Source: Desulfuromonadales bacterium
Lineage (GTDB): Bacteria > Desulfobacterota > Desulfuromonadia > Geobacterales > Pseudopelobacteraceae
Length of the DNA stretch: 37,522 bases
Direction of reading: 5' to 3'
Assembly (NCBI GenBank): GCA_016650295.1
Contig: JAENWA010000105.1
Coordinates: forward strand, 1 to 37,522
Under the pieces are notes generated by a model. That model was not told the origin of the DNA, searched no databases, and saw only the letters and a program-made list of their open reading frames with translations. Below are positions 8,723-16,855 of this stretch, one piece after another (the stretch's first letter is position 1; each line of letters begins with the position of its first letter). The position numbers were made by a program, and so were the translations under genes.

Positions 8723-9682
8723 GTGGAAGGAATCAGCCTTTCCCTGCAGGAACTGTTGAATGATTCGGAGTACGGCCTCGGCTTGTCCCTGCTGGCAGGT
8801 GAGCGGGGACTGATTCATCGCGTGTCGAGCCCGCGGATTCAAAAGCCTGGTCTGGCACTGGCCGGTTATACCGAGCACCTGCATCCCTCCCGGATCCAGG
8901 TGCTCGGCAACACCGAAATCTCGTATCTGCAAAAGATCGATGCACAGGTCGCTGCCGAAAGCATTCGCAAGCTTTGTTTGTTCCCGATTTCCTGCTTTAT
9001 TGTCACCAAGGGGCTGGTTCCGCCGCAGTTCCTGCTCGATCATGCCGAAGCATCCGGTATTCCGGTCCTCAATACCCAGCACCAGTCATCGACATTTATC
9101 TCCCTGATCACAAAGTTCCTCGAAGAGCGGCTGCTTCCGACCACCCATATGCATGGAGTATTGATGGATGTGCTTGGTATCGGAATCCTGCTGTCCGGTA
9201 AAAGCGGCATCGGCAAGAGTGAGTGTGCGCTGGATCTGGTTATTCGAGGCCATCGTCTGGTGGCGGATGACATGGTCTTTATCAAGAAGAAGATGCCGGC
9301 GGCTCTGGTTGGGCAATCCGTGGAATCGATCCAGCATCTGATGGAGATTCGCGGGCTGGGAATCATCAACATTAAGGACTTGTACGGCGTTTCATCCATT
9401 CGCGAAAAAAAGATTATCGATATGCAACTGGAACTTGTGGAGTGGGACCCGGCCCATGAATATGACCGACTGGGGGTTGATGACCCGCATGTAAGCATTC
9501 TGGGGGTTGAAATTCCGCATATATGCATTCCGGTGCGTCCCGGCCGTAACCTGGGTTCGATTATTGAGGTCGCGGCACGAAACTTTATGCTCAAGGGGAT
9601 GGGCTATCATTCGGCCCGTGATTTCCAGGAACGTTTATTGGCCAGGATGGATGTCCGCCCGCTGGGCGATGAAGTGGAGTAG
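8723..9682 (+). CDS. hprK: HPr kinase/phosphorylase
   Basis: Phosphorylates and dephosphorylates Ser46 of HPr, linking PTS state to metabolism. It has 319 residues. The N-terminal domain includes HLHPSRIQVLGNTEISYL; the C-terminal kinase domain has Walker A GKSGIGKS (about 159-166), the nearby LVADDMV loop, MEIRGLGIINIKDLYG, and PVRPGRNLGSIIEVAARNFMLKGMGYHSA. The GTG at 8723 is preferred because it has GAGG 6-9 bases upstream and avoids overlapping hpf; a TTG at 8690 would add 11 residues and overlap hpf by 20 bases. Its likely target, an HPr with Ser46, is encoded 2.3 kb downstream, so the regulatory loop is complete within the window. Confidence 0.95.
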   Translation: MEGISLSLQELLNDSEYGLGLSLLAGERGLIHRVSSPRIQKPGLALAGYTEHLHPSRIQVLGNTEISYLQKIDAQVAAESIRKLCLFPISCFIVTKGLVPPQFLLDHAEASGIPVLNTQHQSSTFISLITKFLEERLLPTTHMHGVLMDVLGIGILLSGKSGIGKSECALDLVIRGHRLVADDMVFIKKKMPAALVGQSVESIQHLMEIRGLGIINIKDLYGVSSIREKKIIDMQLELVEWDPAHEYDRLGVDDPHVSILGVEIPHICIPVRPGRNLGSIIEVAARNFMLKGMGYHSARDFQERLLARMDVRPLGDEVE

Positions 9683-9686
9683 AACT

Positions 9687-10550
9687 GTGCGGATTATTGT
9701 GATCACCGGCATGTCCGGGTCGGGAAAATCCACGGCAGTCAGGGCACTTGAGGATGAGGGCTTTTACTGCATAGATAATCTTCCGGTTCGCCTTTTCAAG
9801 CGGTTTGTCGAATTAATCGGTAAATCAGGTGAGCCATTCAAGGGAATCGTGCTGGTTGCGGATATTCGCGGCCGTGAGTTTTTAAAAGGGTACGAAAGCG
9901 CCTTTCAGAAGATCGCTACTGCGGGCCATAGCGTAGAAATCTTCTTTTTTGATGCGTTGGATGAAACGTTGGTACGACGGTTTTCGGAAACCCGCCGTCG
10001 GCATCCGGCTAATGAGCATTGTTCGGTAACCGATGGTATCCGTATTGAACGTGACAGACTTTCCGGCCTGCGTCAGATGGCGACCCGGATCATTGATACA
10101 TCCGAGTTCAACGTCCACCAGCTTAAGGACTATATCCTGCGGATTGTACGCGGAGACGAGGGCCTGTCACCCTTCGCGGTTGAGGTCCAGTCATTCGGGT
10201 TTCGCTACGGGATACCAATGGAGTCGAGCATCGTCATGGATGTCCGTTTTCTTCCCAATCCGTTCTTCGTGCCGGAGTTGAAAGAATTCTCAGGTCTTGA
10301 TGGTGCGGTGCGCGAGTTTATTGTGGACAAACCGCAGACCGCGGCATTTATCGACTATTTTTTTCCAATGCTTGACATGCTGGTGCCGGCATATCAGCAG
10401 GAAGGCAAGGCCTATGTGACCATTTCCATCGGCTGTACCGGAGGAAGGCATCGCTCCGTGGCATTGGCGGAGATCACTGCCATGCATCTACAGACAATCT
10501 GGCCTTCAGTACGAATTACACACCGCGATATCGAAAAGGGGAAGCAATGA
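9687..10550 (+). CDS. rapZ: RapZ/YvcJ family nucleotide-binding protein
   Basis: P-loop protein; in E. coli RapZ is an adaptor that delivers the GlmZ small RNA to RNase E and senses glucosamine 6-phosphate. That exact role here is not shown. The 287 residues carry Walker A GMSGSGKS (8-15), DNLPV, VADIRGREF, FFFDALDETLVRRFSETRRRHP and the C-terminal GCTGGRHRSVALAE of the family. GTG at 9687 is chosen because GGAG lies 7 bases upstream; an in-frame ATG at 9669 would overlap hprK by 14 bases and lacks a binding site. The stop overlaps the next start (ATGA), coupling it to the EIIA gene. Confidence 0.95.
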   Translation: MRIIVITGMSGSGKSTAVRALEDEGFYCIDNLPVRLFKRFVELIGKSGEPFKGIVLVADIRGREFLKGYESAFQKIATAGHSVEIFFFDALDETLVRRFSETRRRHPANEHCSVTDGIRIERDRLSGLRQMATRIIDTSEFNVHQLKDYILRIVRGDEGLSPFAVEVQSFGFRYGIPMESSIVMDVRFLPNPFFVPELKEFSGLDGAVREFIVDKPQTAAFIDYFFPMLDMLVPAYQQEGKAYVTISIGCTGGRHRSVALAEITAMHLQTIWPSVRITHRDIEKGKQ

Positions 10551-10939
10551 CAGGACTGGTTCTTGTGACACATGCAGGCTTGGCCGGTGCATTGAAGGCA
10601 TCGGCGGAGATGATCGTCGGTAGTATCGAAGCATGTGCTTCCGTGGAGGTGGCCCCCGGAGAGCCGGCCGATGTCATCATGGCCCGGGTCGTCTCCGCCG
10701 TTGAGGCGGTCAGTGCCGATGGTGCCATCATCATGACCGATCTCTTCGGCGGGACACCTTCAAATATGGCCATGTCTTTTCTCAAAGAGGGGCGGGTCGA
10801 GGTTCTGACCGGCGTCAACCTGCCCATGATCATTGATTTCTGTTCAAAGCGTGAGCGACTGCCTTTGGCTGCTCTGGCTGACGAACTCCAGCGCTGCGGC
10901 CGTGAAGGCATTATCATTGCCGGAGCATTCCTGAAGTAG
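10547..10939 (+). CDS. PTS EIIA component, mannose family
   Basis: A 130-residue EIIA domain of the mannose type. The N-terminal LVLVTHAGLAGAL puts the phospho-accepting histidine at position 9; TDLFGGTPSNMA and LTGVNLPMIIDF are the other family signatures. It should accept phosphate from HPr. No EIIB, EIIC or EIID gene follows, so it probably acts as a signalling end point and not as part of a sugar permease; that is an inference from context. It overlaps rapZ by four bases, and a 55-base gap with no clear terminator separates it from ptsH. Confidence 0.92.
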   Translation: MTGLVLVTHAGLAGALKASAEMIVGSIEACASVEVAPGEPADVIMARVVSAVEAVSADGAIIMTDLFGGTPSNMAMSFLKEGRVEVLTGVNLPMIIDFCSKRERLPLAALADELQRCGREGIIIAGAFLK

Positions 10940-10994
10940 CTGCACTGTCGGCAGTCCTTGATTCAGCAGAATACCGAGGGGTACAAGAAACACT

Positions 10995-11261
10995 ATGCTC
11001 AAGAAAGATTTTCTCATATGCAACAAACTGGGGCTCCATGCCCGGGCATCGGCCCTGTTTGTTAAAACAGCCAGTCGTTTTGTCTCGGAAGTCAAACTGG
11101 CCAAGGAAGGGATCGAAGTGAACGGCAAGAGCATCATGGGGATCATGATGCTGGCGGCTTCCAAGGGTACTACCGTCTCACTCTCCGTAACAGGCGCCGA
11201 TGAAGAGGAGGCTCTGCTGGCCATTGGTGAGCTGATATCCAATGGATTCGGCGAGGAATGA
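10995..11261 (+). CDS. ptsH: phosphocarrier protein HPr
   Basis: Carries phosphate from enzyme I to EIIA on a histidine and is controlled by HprK on a serine. The 88 residues place His15 in GLHARAS and Ser46 in NGKSIMGIM, exactly the canonical positions, so both phosphorylation routes look intact. Residue 18, Pro in E. coli HPr (GLHTRPA), is Ala here. It ends one base before the ptsI start and is flanked by EIIA upstream and EI downstream, a full EI-HPr-EIIA relay with hprK in the same run. Confidence 0.96.
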   Translation: MLKKDFLICNKLGLHARASALFVKTASRFVSEVKLAKEGIEVNGKSIMGIMMLAASKGTTVSLSVTGADEEEALLAIGELISNGFGEE

Positions 11262-11262
11262 C

Positions 11263-13005
11263 ATGCGTGTCTTCACGGGGATCGCTGCTTCGCCCGGGAT
11301 TGTCGTGGGTACACTCAAGGTTGTTGACCGTCAGCGGCTGGCAATTACCGAATATGTCGTAAGCCCGAAAGGTGTTGCAGCAGAAATCGCCCGTCTCAAG
11401 GCGGCCATTGCTGCTACCCGCGCCGGCCTGGAGGCCCTCAAGCTTGACCTTGAAGTGTCGAATTGTGAGGAACACCTCAATATTATCGATACCCACCTGC
11501 TGATTCTGGCTGACGAACGCCTGTTCGTCGAGACAGCCTCAATCATAGAATCCGGCCTGATCAATGCTGATGGAGCCCTGCATCGTACCCTCCAGAAATA
11601 TCGCACTACCTTTGCGTCCATTGAGGATGCTTACCTGCGCGAACGAATCAACGATGTTGAAACGGTCATCGAAACGATTCTTAGAACCATGACCGGTCAG
11701 TCCCATGATAACATTGTGCCTGATAACGCAATGACGGTTATTGCCGCACACGATATTACCCCGGCTGATATACTTCAGATGGACCGTTCCCGGATAATCG
11801 GTCTTGTCACGGAAATCGGCGGCAGAACCTCCCATGCCTCCATCTTGGCGCGGGCCTTTGAGTTACCGGCCGTGACAGGGGTGATCGGGATCGCGAACCC
11901 TTCTCTGGATGGCGCATCTGTAATTGTTGACGGTCTGATCGGTCGCGTGATTGTCAATCCCGACCGCGAAACGTTTCTGGACAGCCTTCAGCGCAAACGA
12001 CGCTATGAGTATAGTGAACTTGAACTGCTCAAGCTCAGGGATTTGCCGGCAGAAACGCTGGATGGCTATCGGATGCAGTTGAAGGGCAATGTCGAAATAC
12101 CCGAAGAAGGGGCATCCGTTCTCAATTACGGAGGGGGAGGCATCGGGCTCTACCGAACCGAGATGCTTTTCATGAACCGTCGGGAAATGCCGGAGGAAGA
12201 CGAGCAGTTTCGTGCATATGCAGCCACGCAACAGGCAGTGTCGCCGCACCCGCTTACTATCAGAACCCTGGATGCCGGCGGGGACAAACTGCTGGATGGA
12301 GTGCCGCACCTGACCGAGCAGAATCCGGCCCTGGGCATGCGCGCCATCAGACTTTCATTGAACATGCTGGATGAATTCAAAAAACAGCTGCGCGCGATTC
12401 TGCGGGTTAGTGCCCTGGGCAAGGTGCGCATCATGTTCCCGATGATCTCCGGACTTGATGAACTGCGCAAGGCCAAGGCTGTTCTGGAGGAGTGCAAATC
12501 GGAACTGGCTGCTGCAGGTATCCCTTTTGACAGGCAGATACAGACCGGCGTCATGATCGAGATCCCTTCGGCCGTGATGATGGCTGACATGCTGGCGCCT
12601 GAATCGGATTTTTTCAGTATCGGCACCAATGACCTGATCCAGTACACCCTGGCTGTTGACCGCTCCAATGAGCATCTGAGCGAATTTTTCCAGCCGCTGC
12701 ACCCTGCGGTTCTTCGCTCGCTGCACCGTGTGGTCGAAGTAGCTCACACGGCCGGAATCGAGGCCTGTATCTGCGGTGAGATGGCCGGCGATCCATTCTA
12801 TCTGCCAATTTTGCTGGGACTCGGTTTTGATGAACTTTCCATGGGAAGCTCCTCTATCCCGCGTGTCAAACAGATGCTTCGTCGCTGCACGCGCGAGCAG
12901 GCACAGGCCATTGCCGCCGCCTGTCTGAAATTCAGCACTGCCGCCGAGGTCGATTGTTACCTCAAGAGCGAAATTACCACTCACATTGCGGAGAGTTTCG
13001 ATTGA
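11263..13005 (+). CDS. ptsI: PTS phosphoenolpyruvate-protein phosphotransferase (enzyme I)
   Basis: Takes phosphate from phosphoenolpyruvate and gives it to HPr. It has 580 residues. The N-terminal half holds the phospho-histidine His191 in GGRTSHASILARA; the C-terminal TIM-barrel half has GIGLYRTEMLFM, LTIRTLDAGGDK, NPALGMRAIR, MFPMISGLDEL, GVMIEIPSA, FSIGTNDLIQYTLAVDR and the active-site Cys in ACICGEMAGDP. The start at 11263 gives the usual VFTGIAASPGIVVG opening and has GAGG 7 bases upstream; an in-frame ATG at 11242 would overlap ptsH. Its stop overlaps the next ATG (TGATG), so the prepilin peptidase may be co-transcribed with the PTS genes. Confidence 0.97.
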   Translation: MRVFTGIAASPGIVVGTLKVVDRQRLAITEYVVSPKGVAAEIARLKAAIAATRAGLEALKLDLEVSNCEEHLNIIDTHLLILADERLFVETASIIESGLINADGALHRTLQKYRTTFASIEDAYLRERINDVETVIETILRTMTGQSHDNIVPDNAMTVIAAHDITPADILQMDRSRIIGLVTEIGGRTSHASILARAFELPAVTGVIGIANPSLDGASVIVDGLIGRVIVNPDRETFLDSLQRKRRYEYSELELLKLRDLPAETLDGYRMQLKGNVEIPEEGASVLNYGGGGIGLYRTEMLFMNRREMPEEDEQFRAYAATQQAVSPHPLTIRTLDAGGDKLLDGVPHLTEQNPALGMRAIRLSLNMLDEFKKQLRAILRVSALGKVRIMFPMISGLDELRKAKAVLEECKSELAAAGIPFDRQIQTGVMIEIPSAVMMADMLAPESDFFSIGTNDLIQYTLAVDRSNEHLSEFFQPLHPAVLRSLHRVVEVAHTAGIEACICGEMAGDPFYLPILLGLGFDELSMGSSSIPRVKQMLRRCTREQAQAIAAACLKFSTAAEVDCYLKSEITTHIAESFD

Positions 13006-13793
13006 TGACTCCTGACCTGATATTTCCCCTGTTCGCCCTGGTTATCGGCATGCTGGTCGGCTCTTTTCTGAATGTGTGTATCTGCCGCATGCCCAAGAAT
13101 GAGTCGGTCGTCTTTCCCCCCTCCCATTGCCCAAATTGTGAGTATCAGATCCGCTGGTATGACAATATTCCCGTTATCAGTTATCTTCTTCTCAAGGGAA
13201 AATGCCGGGGCTGCGGTACCCGTATCTCGCTGCAGTACCCGTTGGTCGAACTGCTCAACGGCCTGCTGACCCTGGCCCTGTTTCTCCGTTTCGGTCCGAC
13301 GCCGGAATTTCTGGTGCTGTTTCTGTTCTGCTCGGCATTGGTGGTGATCACCTTTATCGACCTGGAACATCAGATCATTCCTGATGAAATCTCCCTGTCC
13401 GGGATCGTGATCGGATTTATATGCTCGTTTTTTCTGCAAGGGCATTTCTGGCTGAATTCCCTGCTGGGGATCCTGCTGGGCGGGGGCAGTCTGCTGTTTG
13501 TGGCCTATGCCTACCAGTGGCTGACCGGCAAGGAAGGCATGGGGGGCGGGGATATCAAGCTGCTGGCCATGATGGGTGCTTTTCTGGGGTGGAAGTCGAT
13601 CCCGTTCATCATCTTCTGCAGTTCCCTGGTCGGCTCTGTGATCGGCATCTCCATTATGCTGGTCCAGAAAAAAGACTCAAAGCTGGCGATCCCTTTTGGC
13701 CCATATCTGGCTTTTAGCGCCGTACTCTATGTTTTTTACGGTCGGCAGATCATCCAGTGGTACCTCGCTTTCGGAACTCCCGCCGGCAGATAA
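13005..13793 (+). CDS. pilD: prepilin peptidase / N-methyltransferase (type IV prepilin leader peptidase)
   Basis: Inner-membrane aspartyl protease that cuts the leader of type IV prepilins after the conserved glycine and methylates the new N terminus. The 262 residues hold about seven to eight hydrophobic segments. The N-terminal cytoplasmic domain has two CxxC pairs (CPNC and CRGC), as in bifunctional enzymes, after the GSFLNVCICRMP opening. The catalytic aspartates are in FIDLEHQIIPD and GGGDIKL. It overlaps the ptsI stop, and its substrates fimU, pilV, pilW and probably pilX lie 10 kb downstream. The histidine kinase gene starts 3 bases after it. Confidence 0.96.
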   Translation: MTPDLIFPLFALVIGMLVGSFLNVCICRMPKNESVVFPPSHCPNCEYQIRWYDNIPVISYLLLKGKCRGCGTRISLQYPLVELLNGLLTLALFLRFGPTPEFLVLFLFCSALVVITFIDLEHQIIPDEISLSGIVIGFICSFFLQGHFWLNSLLGILLGGGSLLFVAYAYQWLTGKEGMGGGDIKLLAMMGAFLGWKSIPFIIFCSSLVGSVIGISIMLVQKKDSKLAIPFGPYLAFSAVLYVFYGRQIIQWYLAFGTPAGR

Positions 13794-13796
13794 GCC

Positions 13797-15317
13797 ATGC
13801 GCACACTCAGACCTAACCTTACGGTATCCATCCTTGCATTTCTCAGCTGTCTGCTGTTGCTGACCTGGCTGCTTTTCAGTCTGCTGGCCTTCAAGACCGC
13901 CGCCAATGACCTGTATGCCCAAAAAGGCGAACATGCCCGCATGCTTCTGGCAACCTTCTCCAGCCAGTTGCCGGAGACGCTCCCCGTCTTTCCGAACGGA
14001 ATGATTGCCACGAATGAACCGGCGGCAATCTATGCCCGCAAGCTGTCGGAAGAAGTCTCATTTGTCCGGTTGACCTTGCTGGATGTCAATTCCAAGCCGA
14101 TCTTCAGTGCGGGTCGTGATAGCGGTGACGTATACCTGCCGTTTGCGGGCAATTCCCAGCACAGGGAGGGCAGCTTTGTTGCGTCTGATGGTGCGACCAT
14201 CATTTGCACGACCATGGTCAAACGTGGCGATGTGACTTTAGGCACCGCCGGACTGGTGCTCTCGCTGTCGGCGGAAAAGGCCCGTCTGGAACGCTCCCGC
14301 AGGATGTTCATGGCATATTTTGCCATCGATTTTATCCTGCTGCTCGGACTGGGTTCATTTATCCTGTCCCGGATCGTGGTAACCCCGATCAATCGCCTGC
14401 TGGCCGCCACCGAAAAGATTACCAGAGGGCAGTACGGCCATCATTTGCGTGTTTCAGGCAGTGCCGAGCTTGTCCGTCTGGCGGAGTCATTTAACGATAT
14501 GTCCGCAACCCTGTTAAAGAAAGAACAGGAAGCCAATGAACATGTTGCGGCACTGGAGAAAGTCAATGCCGACCTGCGCCAGGCCAGGGAAGAGGCCATC
14601 CACACCGAGAAAATGGCCTCAATCGGTCTATTGGCAGCCGGCATGGCCCATGAAATCGGCACTCCTCTGGCGGCTATCATGGGCTACGCAGAGCTGGTCA
14701 CCGGTGAGCAACTCGACAGCAGCGTCATTCAGGATTATGCCCGGCGGATTTCCGGTGATTGTGCTCGTATTGATCGTATTGTCCGCGGTCTTCTCGATTA
14801 TTCCCGGCCACGCGCCGCGACCGTTGAATCATGTGATGTACGCAGTCTGGTAGTCACAACGATCGATATGCTTTCTCAGCAGGGCGCCTTCAAGAACGTC
14901 GGTGTGGCCGGCGATTACGAGGAAAACCTGCCGGATGCCTGTGTTGACCCGCATCAATTGCAGCAGGTGATGATCAATCTCTTGCTCAACAGCCGTGATG
15001 CCGTGTCTAGCGATGGGAAGCTCGCCGTGCGGATCAGGACCGATCATGACTGTTTGCTCCGCGGGCAGGCGAGATCCTGTCTGCGAATCGATGTCATGGA
15101 TAATGGCAGCGGTATTCCGGATGAACATCTGCAGCGGATATTCGATCCGTTTTTTACTACCAAAGCTCCCGGCAAGGGCACCGGCCTGGGGTTGGCCATC
15201 GCGGCCCGCATCATTGACGGCTTCGGAGGCAGGATTACGGTCCGGAGCAGGCCGGGAGCGGGAACCTGTTTTTCGCTCTGGCTTCCGGTAGCTATGGTAA
15301 AGGGGCCTGTTATATGA
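13797..15317 (+). CDS. membrane sensor histidine kinase (HAMP-HisKA-HATPase)
   Basis: Sensor kinase of 506 residues. An N-terminal transmembrane segment (about 10-33) is followed by a periplasmic sensor stretch (about 34-165), a second membrane segment (about 166-187), a HAMP domain (VVTPINRLLAATEKI...), a short coiled coil (about 238-265), the dimerisation and phospho-histidine motif GMAHEIGTPLAAIMGYAELV, and the ATPase with N box QVMINLLLNSRDAV, G1 DVMDNGSGIP, F box IFDPFFTTK and G2 GKGTGLGLAIA. The signal is unknown; the ligand part shows no domain I recognise. Its stop overlaps the start of the response regulator (ATGA), so the two form a pair. Confidence 0.95.
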   Translation: MRTLRPNLTVSILAFLSCLLLLTWLLFSLLAFKTAANDLYAQKGEHARMLLATFSSQLPETLPVFPNGMIATNEPAAIYARKLSEEVSFVRLTLLDVNSKPIFSAGRDSGDVYLPFAGNSQHREGSFVASDGATIICTTMVKRGDVTLGTAGLVLSLSAEKARLERSRRMFMAYFAIDFILLLGLGSFILSRIVVTPINRLLAATEKITRGQYGHHLRVSGSAELVRLAESFNDMSATLLKKEQEANEHVAALEKVNADLRQAREEAIHTEKMASIGLLAAGMAHEIGTPLAAIMGYAELVTGEQLDSSVIQDYARRISGDCARIDRIVRGLLDYSRPRAATVESCDVRSLVVTTIDMLSQQGAFKNVGVAGDYEENLPDACVDPHQLQQVMINLLLNSRDAVSSDGKLAVRIRTDHDCLLRGQARSCLRIDVMDNGSGIPDEHLQRIFDPFFTTKAPGKGTGLGLAIAARIIDGFGGRITVRSRPGAGTCFSLWLPVAMVKGPVI

Positions 15318-16684
15318 CGGATAAACGTCCGCACATCCTGATCATTGACGATGAAGAAAACCTTCGCCACATGCTTTCCGCCATGCTGTCCCGGCAGGGC
15401 TATCAGGCCGACACCGCCGAAAACGGCGCCCAAGGCCTGCAGTGCCTGCGGGAAAAGGTGTATGACTTCATCCTCTGTGATATCCGCATGCCGGAGATGG
15501 ACGGCAAAGGCTTTCTTGCCCGTGCGCTGGATGAGAACGTGCCTTCTCCGGTCATCATGATGTCGGCCTACGGCTCGATTGATACTGCCGTGGAGTGTAT
15601 GAAGATGGGCGCCTACGATTTTATCTCCAAACCGTTCAAAAAAGATGAAATCGTGATGGTTCTCAAAAAGGCCGAAGAACGGGAGCGACTGAAATCCGAA
15701 AACAGCCGCCTGCGGGTCGAGGTCGCGGGACGTGACGAATTCTTCGGCATTATCAGCCGCAACCAGGTCATGCAGGAGATCTTCGGTCAAATCCGCAAGG
15801 TGGCCGATCTTAAGACAACGGTCCTGATACTGGGTGAATCGGGTACCGGCAAGGAACTGGTCGCCCGGGCCATCCACGTCAGCGGAGCCAGGGCCGGAAA
15901 ACCTTTTGTGGCGGTCAATTGCGGCGCCATACCGGAAAACCTGTTGGAGAGCGAGCTGTTCGGCCATGTGCGCGGCGCCTTCACCGACGCCTCCACCGGC
16001 AAGGCCGGCCTCTTCGAGCAGGCTGATAACGGCACGCTGCTGCTCGACGAAATCGGTGAAATGCCGCTTTCACTTCAGGTCAAGCTGTTGCGCGTGTTGC
16101 AGGAAGAGGAGATCCGCAGGGTAGGGGCGTCCCAGTCAAAAAAAGTCAATGTGCGTGTCATCTCGGCCACCTCGCGCGACCTCCAGGCGGATGTGCGTAG
16201 CGGTCGATTCCGGGAAGATCTGTTCTTTCGCCTGAATGTGTTCGGCATCATGCTGCCGCCCCTGCGTGAACGTCCCGAGGATATTCCCTATCTGGCACGC
16301 TGCTTTGCCGGCAAATACGCTGCCAAAAACGAAACCGCGCCGGTCCGCTGTTCTCCGGAAGCCATGCGCCTGCTGTTGTCCTATGGCTGGCCGGGCAATA
16401 TTCGCGAACTGGAAAACGTCATCGAGCGTGGCATGATCCTGAGTGATGGCGTGGCCATAACGCCCGATTGTCTCCCCCCGGCGCTCCGTGAACCCGCGGG
16501 AGGTGTCGTCGCTGCTCCCGTTGGAGAGAATCTCTCCATCAAGCAAGCCGAAAACGCCATTGAACGCGACCTGATCCGCAAGGCGCTGCTCAAGACCGGC
16601 GGCAACCGCACCCAGGCCGCCAAGATACTTGAAATCAGTCACCGTTCGCTGCTCTACAAGCTGAAAGAATTCGGCATCGAGTAA
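15314..16684 (+). CDS. sigma54-dependent response regulator, NtrC type
   Basis: DNA-binding activator of 456 residues, partner of the kinase encoded just upstream. The receiver domain (about 7-120) has IIDDEEN, the phosphoacceptor Asp56 in CDIRMPEMDG, and KPFKKDE. The central AAA+ domain has Walker A GESGTGKE (about 175-182), Walker B GTLLLDEIGEM and the sigma54-contact loop, which reads GAFTDA (221-226) and not the usual GAFTGA. The C-terminal Fis-type helix-turn-helix is NRTQAAKILEISHRSLLYKLKEF. A terminator and a sigma54-type promoter follow directly downstream, so the next gene is a likely target. The resemblance is to ZraR/HydG-like regulators; the exact family member is not decided. Confidence 0.95.
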   Translation: MTDKRPHILIIDDEENLRHMLSAMLSRQGYQADTAENGAQGLQCLREKVYDFILCDIRMPEMDGKGFLARALDENVPSPVIMMSAYGSIDTAVECMKMGAYDFISKPFKKDEIVMVLKKAEERERLKSENSRLRVEVAGRDEFFGIISRNQVMQEIFGQIRKVADLKTTVLILGESGTGKELVARAIHVSGARAGKPFVAVNCGAIPENLLESELFGHVRGAFTDASTGKAGLFEQADNGTLLLDEIGEMPLSLQVKLLRVLQEEEIRRVGASQSKKVNVRVISATSRDLQADVRSGRFREDLFFRLNVFGIMLPPLRERPEDIPYLARCFAGKYAAKNETAPVRCSPEAMRLLLSYGWPGNIRELENVIERGMILSDGVAITPDCLPPALREPAGGVVAAPVGENLSIKQAENAIERDLIRKALLKTGGNRTQAAKILEISHRSLLYKLKEFGIE

Positions 16685-16694
16685 GCAATAATTG

Positions 16695-16718
16695 CAGGGT
16701 AGTGGCCCTGTTTTCTTT
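16695..16718 (+). terminator. intrinsic terminator after the response regulator gene
   Basis: A 5-bp stem, CAGGG with CCCTG around a 6-base loop, is followed by TTTTCTTT. It separates the pilD-kinase-regulator run from the sigma54-type promoter downstream. The stem is short, so efficiency may be modest. Confidence 0.6.
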
Positions 16719-16800
16719 CCAGCTATGAAAAAATTGCGGGCCGGCCGGTGAGTAATAAATTAAACGTAATGATGTTAGTTGGTTATTGGTGTATTGTTCA

Positions 16801-16816
16801 AGGCACTCTTTTTGCT
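16801..16816 (+). promoter_or_regulatory. sigma54 (-24/-12) promoter upstream of the DsbC-like gene
   Basis: GGCAC (16802-16806) and TTGCT (16812-16816) stand in the consensus register: exactly 10 bases lie between the GG and GC doublets. The only losses from the TGGCACG-N4-TTGC consensus are the first T and the G after CAC. Transcription would begin near 16827 and reach the ATG at 16856 after a binding site AAAGGA (16844-16849). A palindrome GGCCGGCC at 16739-16746, about 85 bases upstream of the predicted start, is a possible activator site. An overlapping sigma70 reading (TTGTTC, 17 bases, TAATTT) is weaker. Confidence 0.7.
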
Positions 16817-16855
16817 TAATTTGATCTGCGATAATTAAAACTGAAAGGATTCAAA

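Noticed and set aside
9471-9530. Two near-identical 30-base units in tandem inside hprK (TGGGGGTTGA...GCATTC).
   Set aside because: They encode LGVDDPHVSI and LGVEIPHICI, which match the two similar strands found in other HprK proteins, so this is the normal family pattern and not a fresh duplication.
10940-10994. Short CTGC/GCAG hairpin between the EIIA gene and ptsH.
   Set aside because: The stem is only 4 bp and no T run follows, so it is not called a terminator.
16794-16822. Sigma70-like TTGTTC-17-TAATTT before the DsbC-like gene.
   Set aside because: The boxes are weak and overlap a much better -24/-12 match, so the sigma54 reading was preferred.
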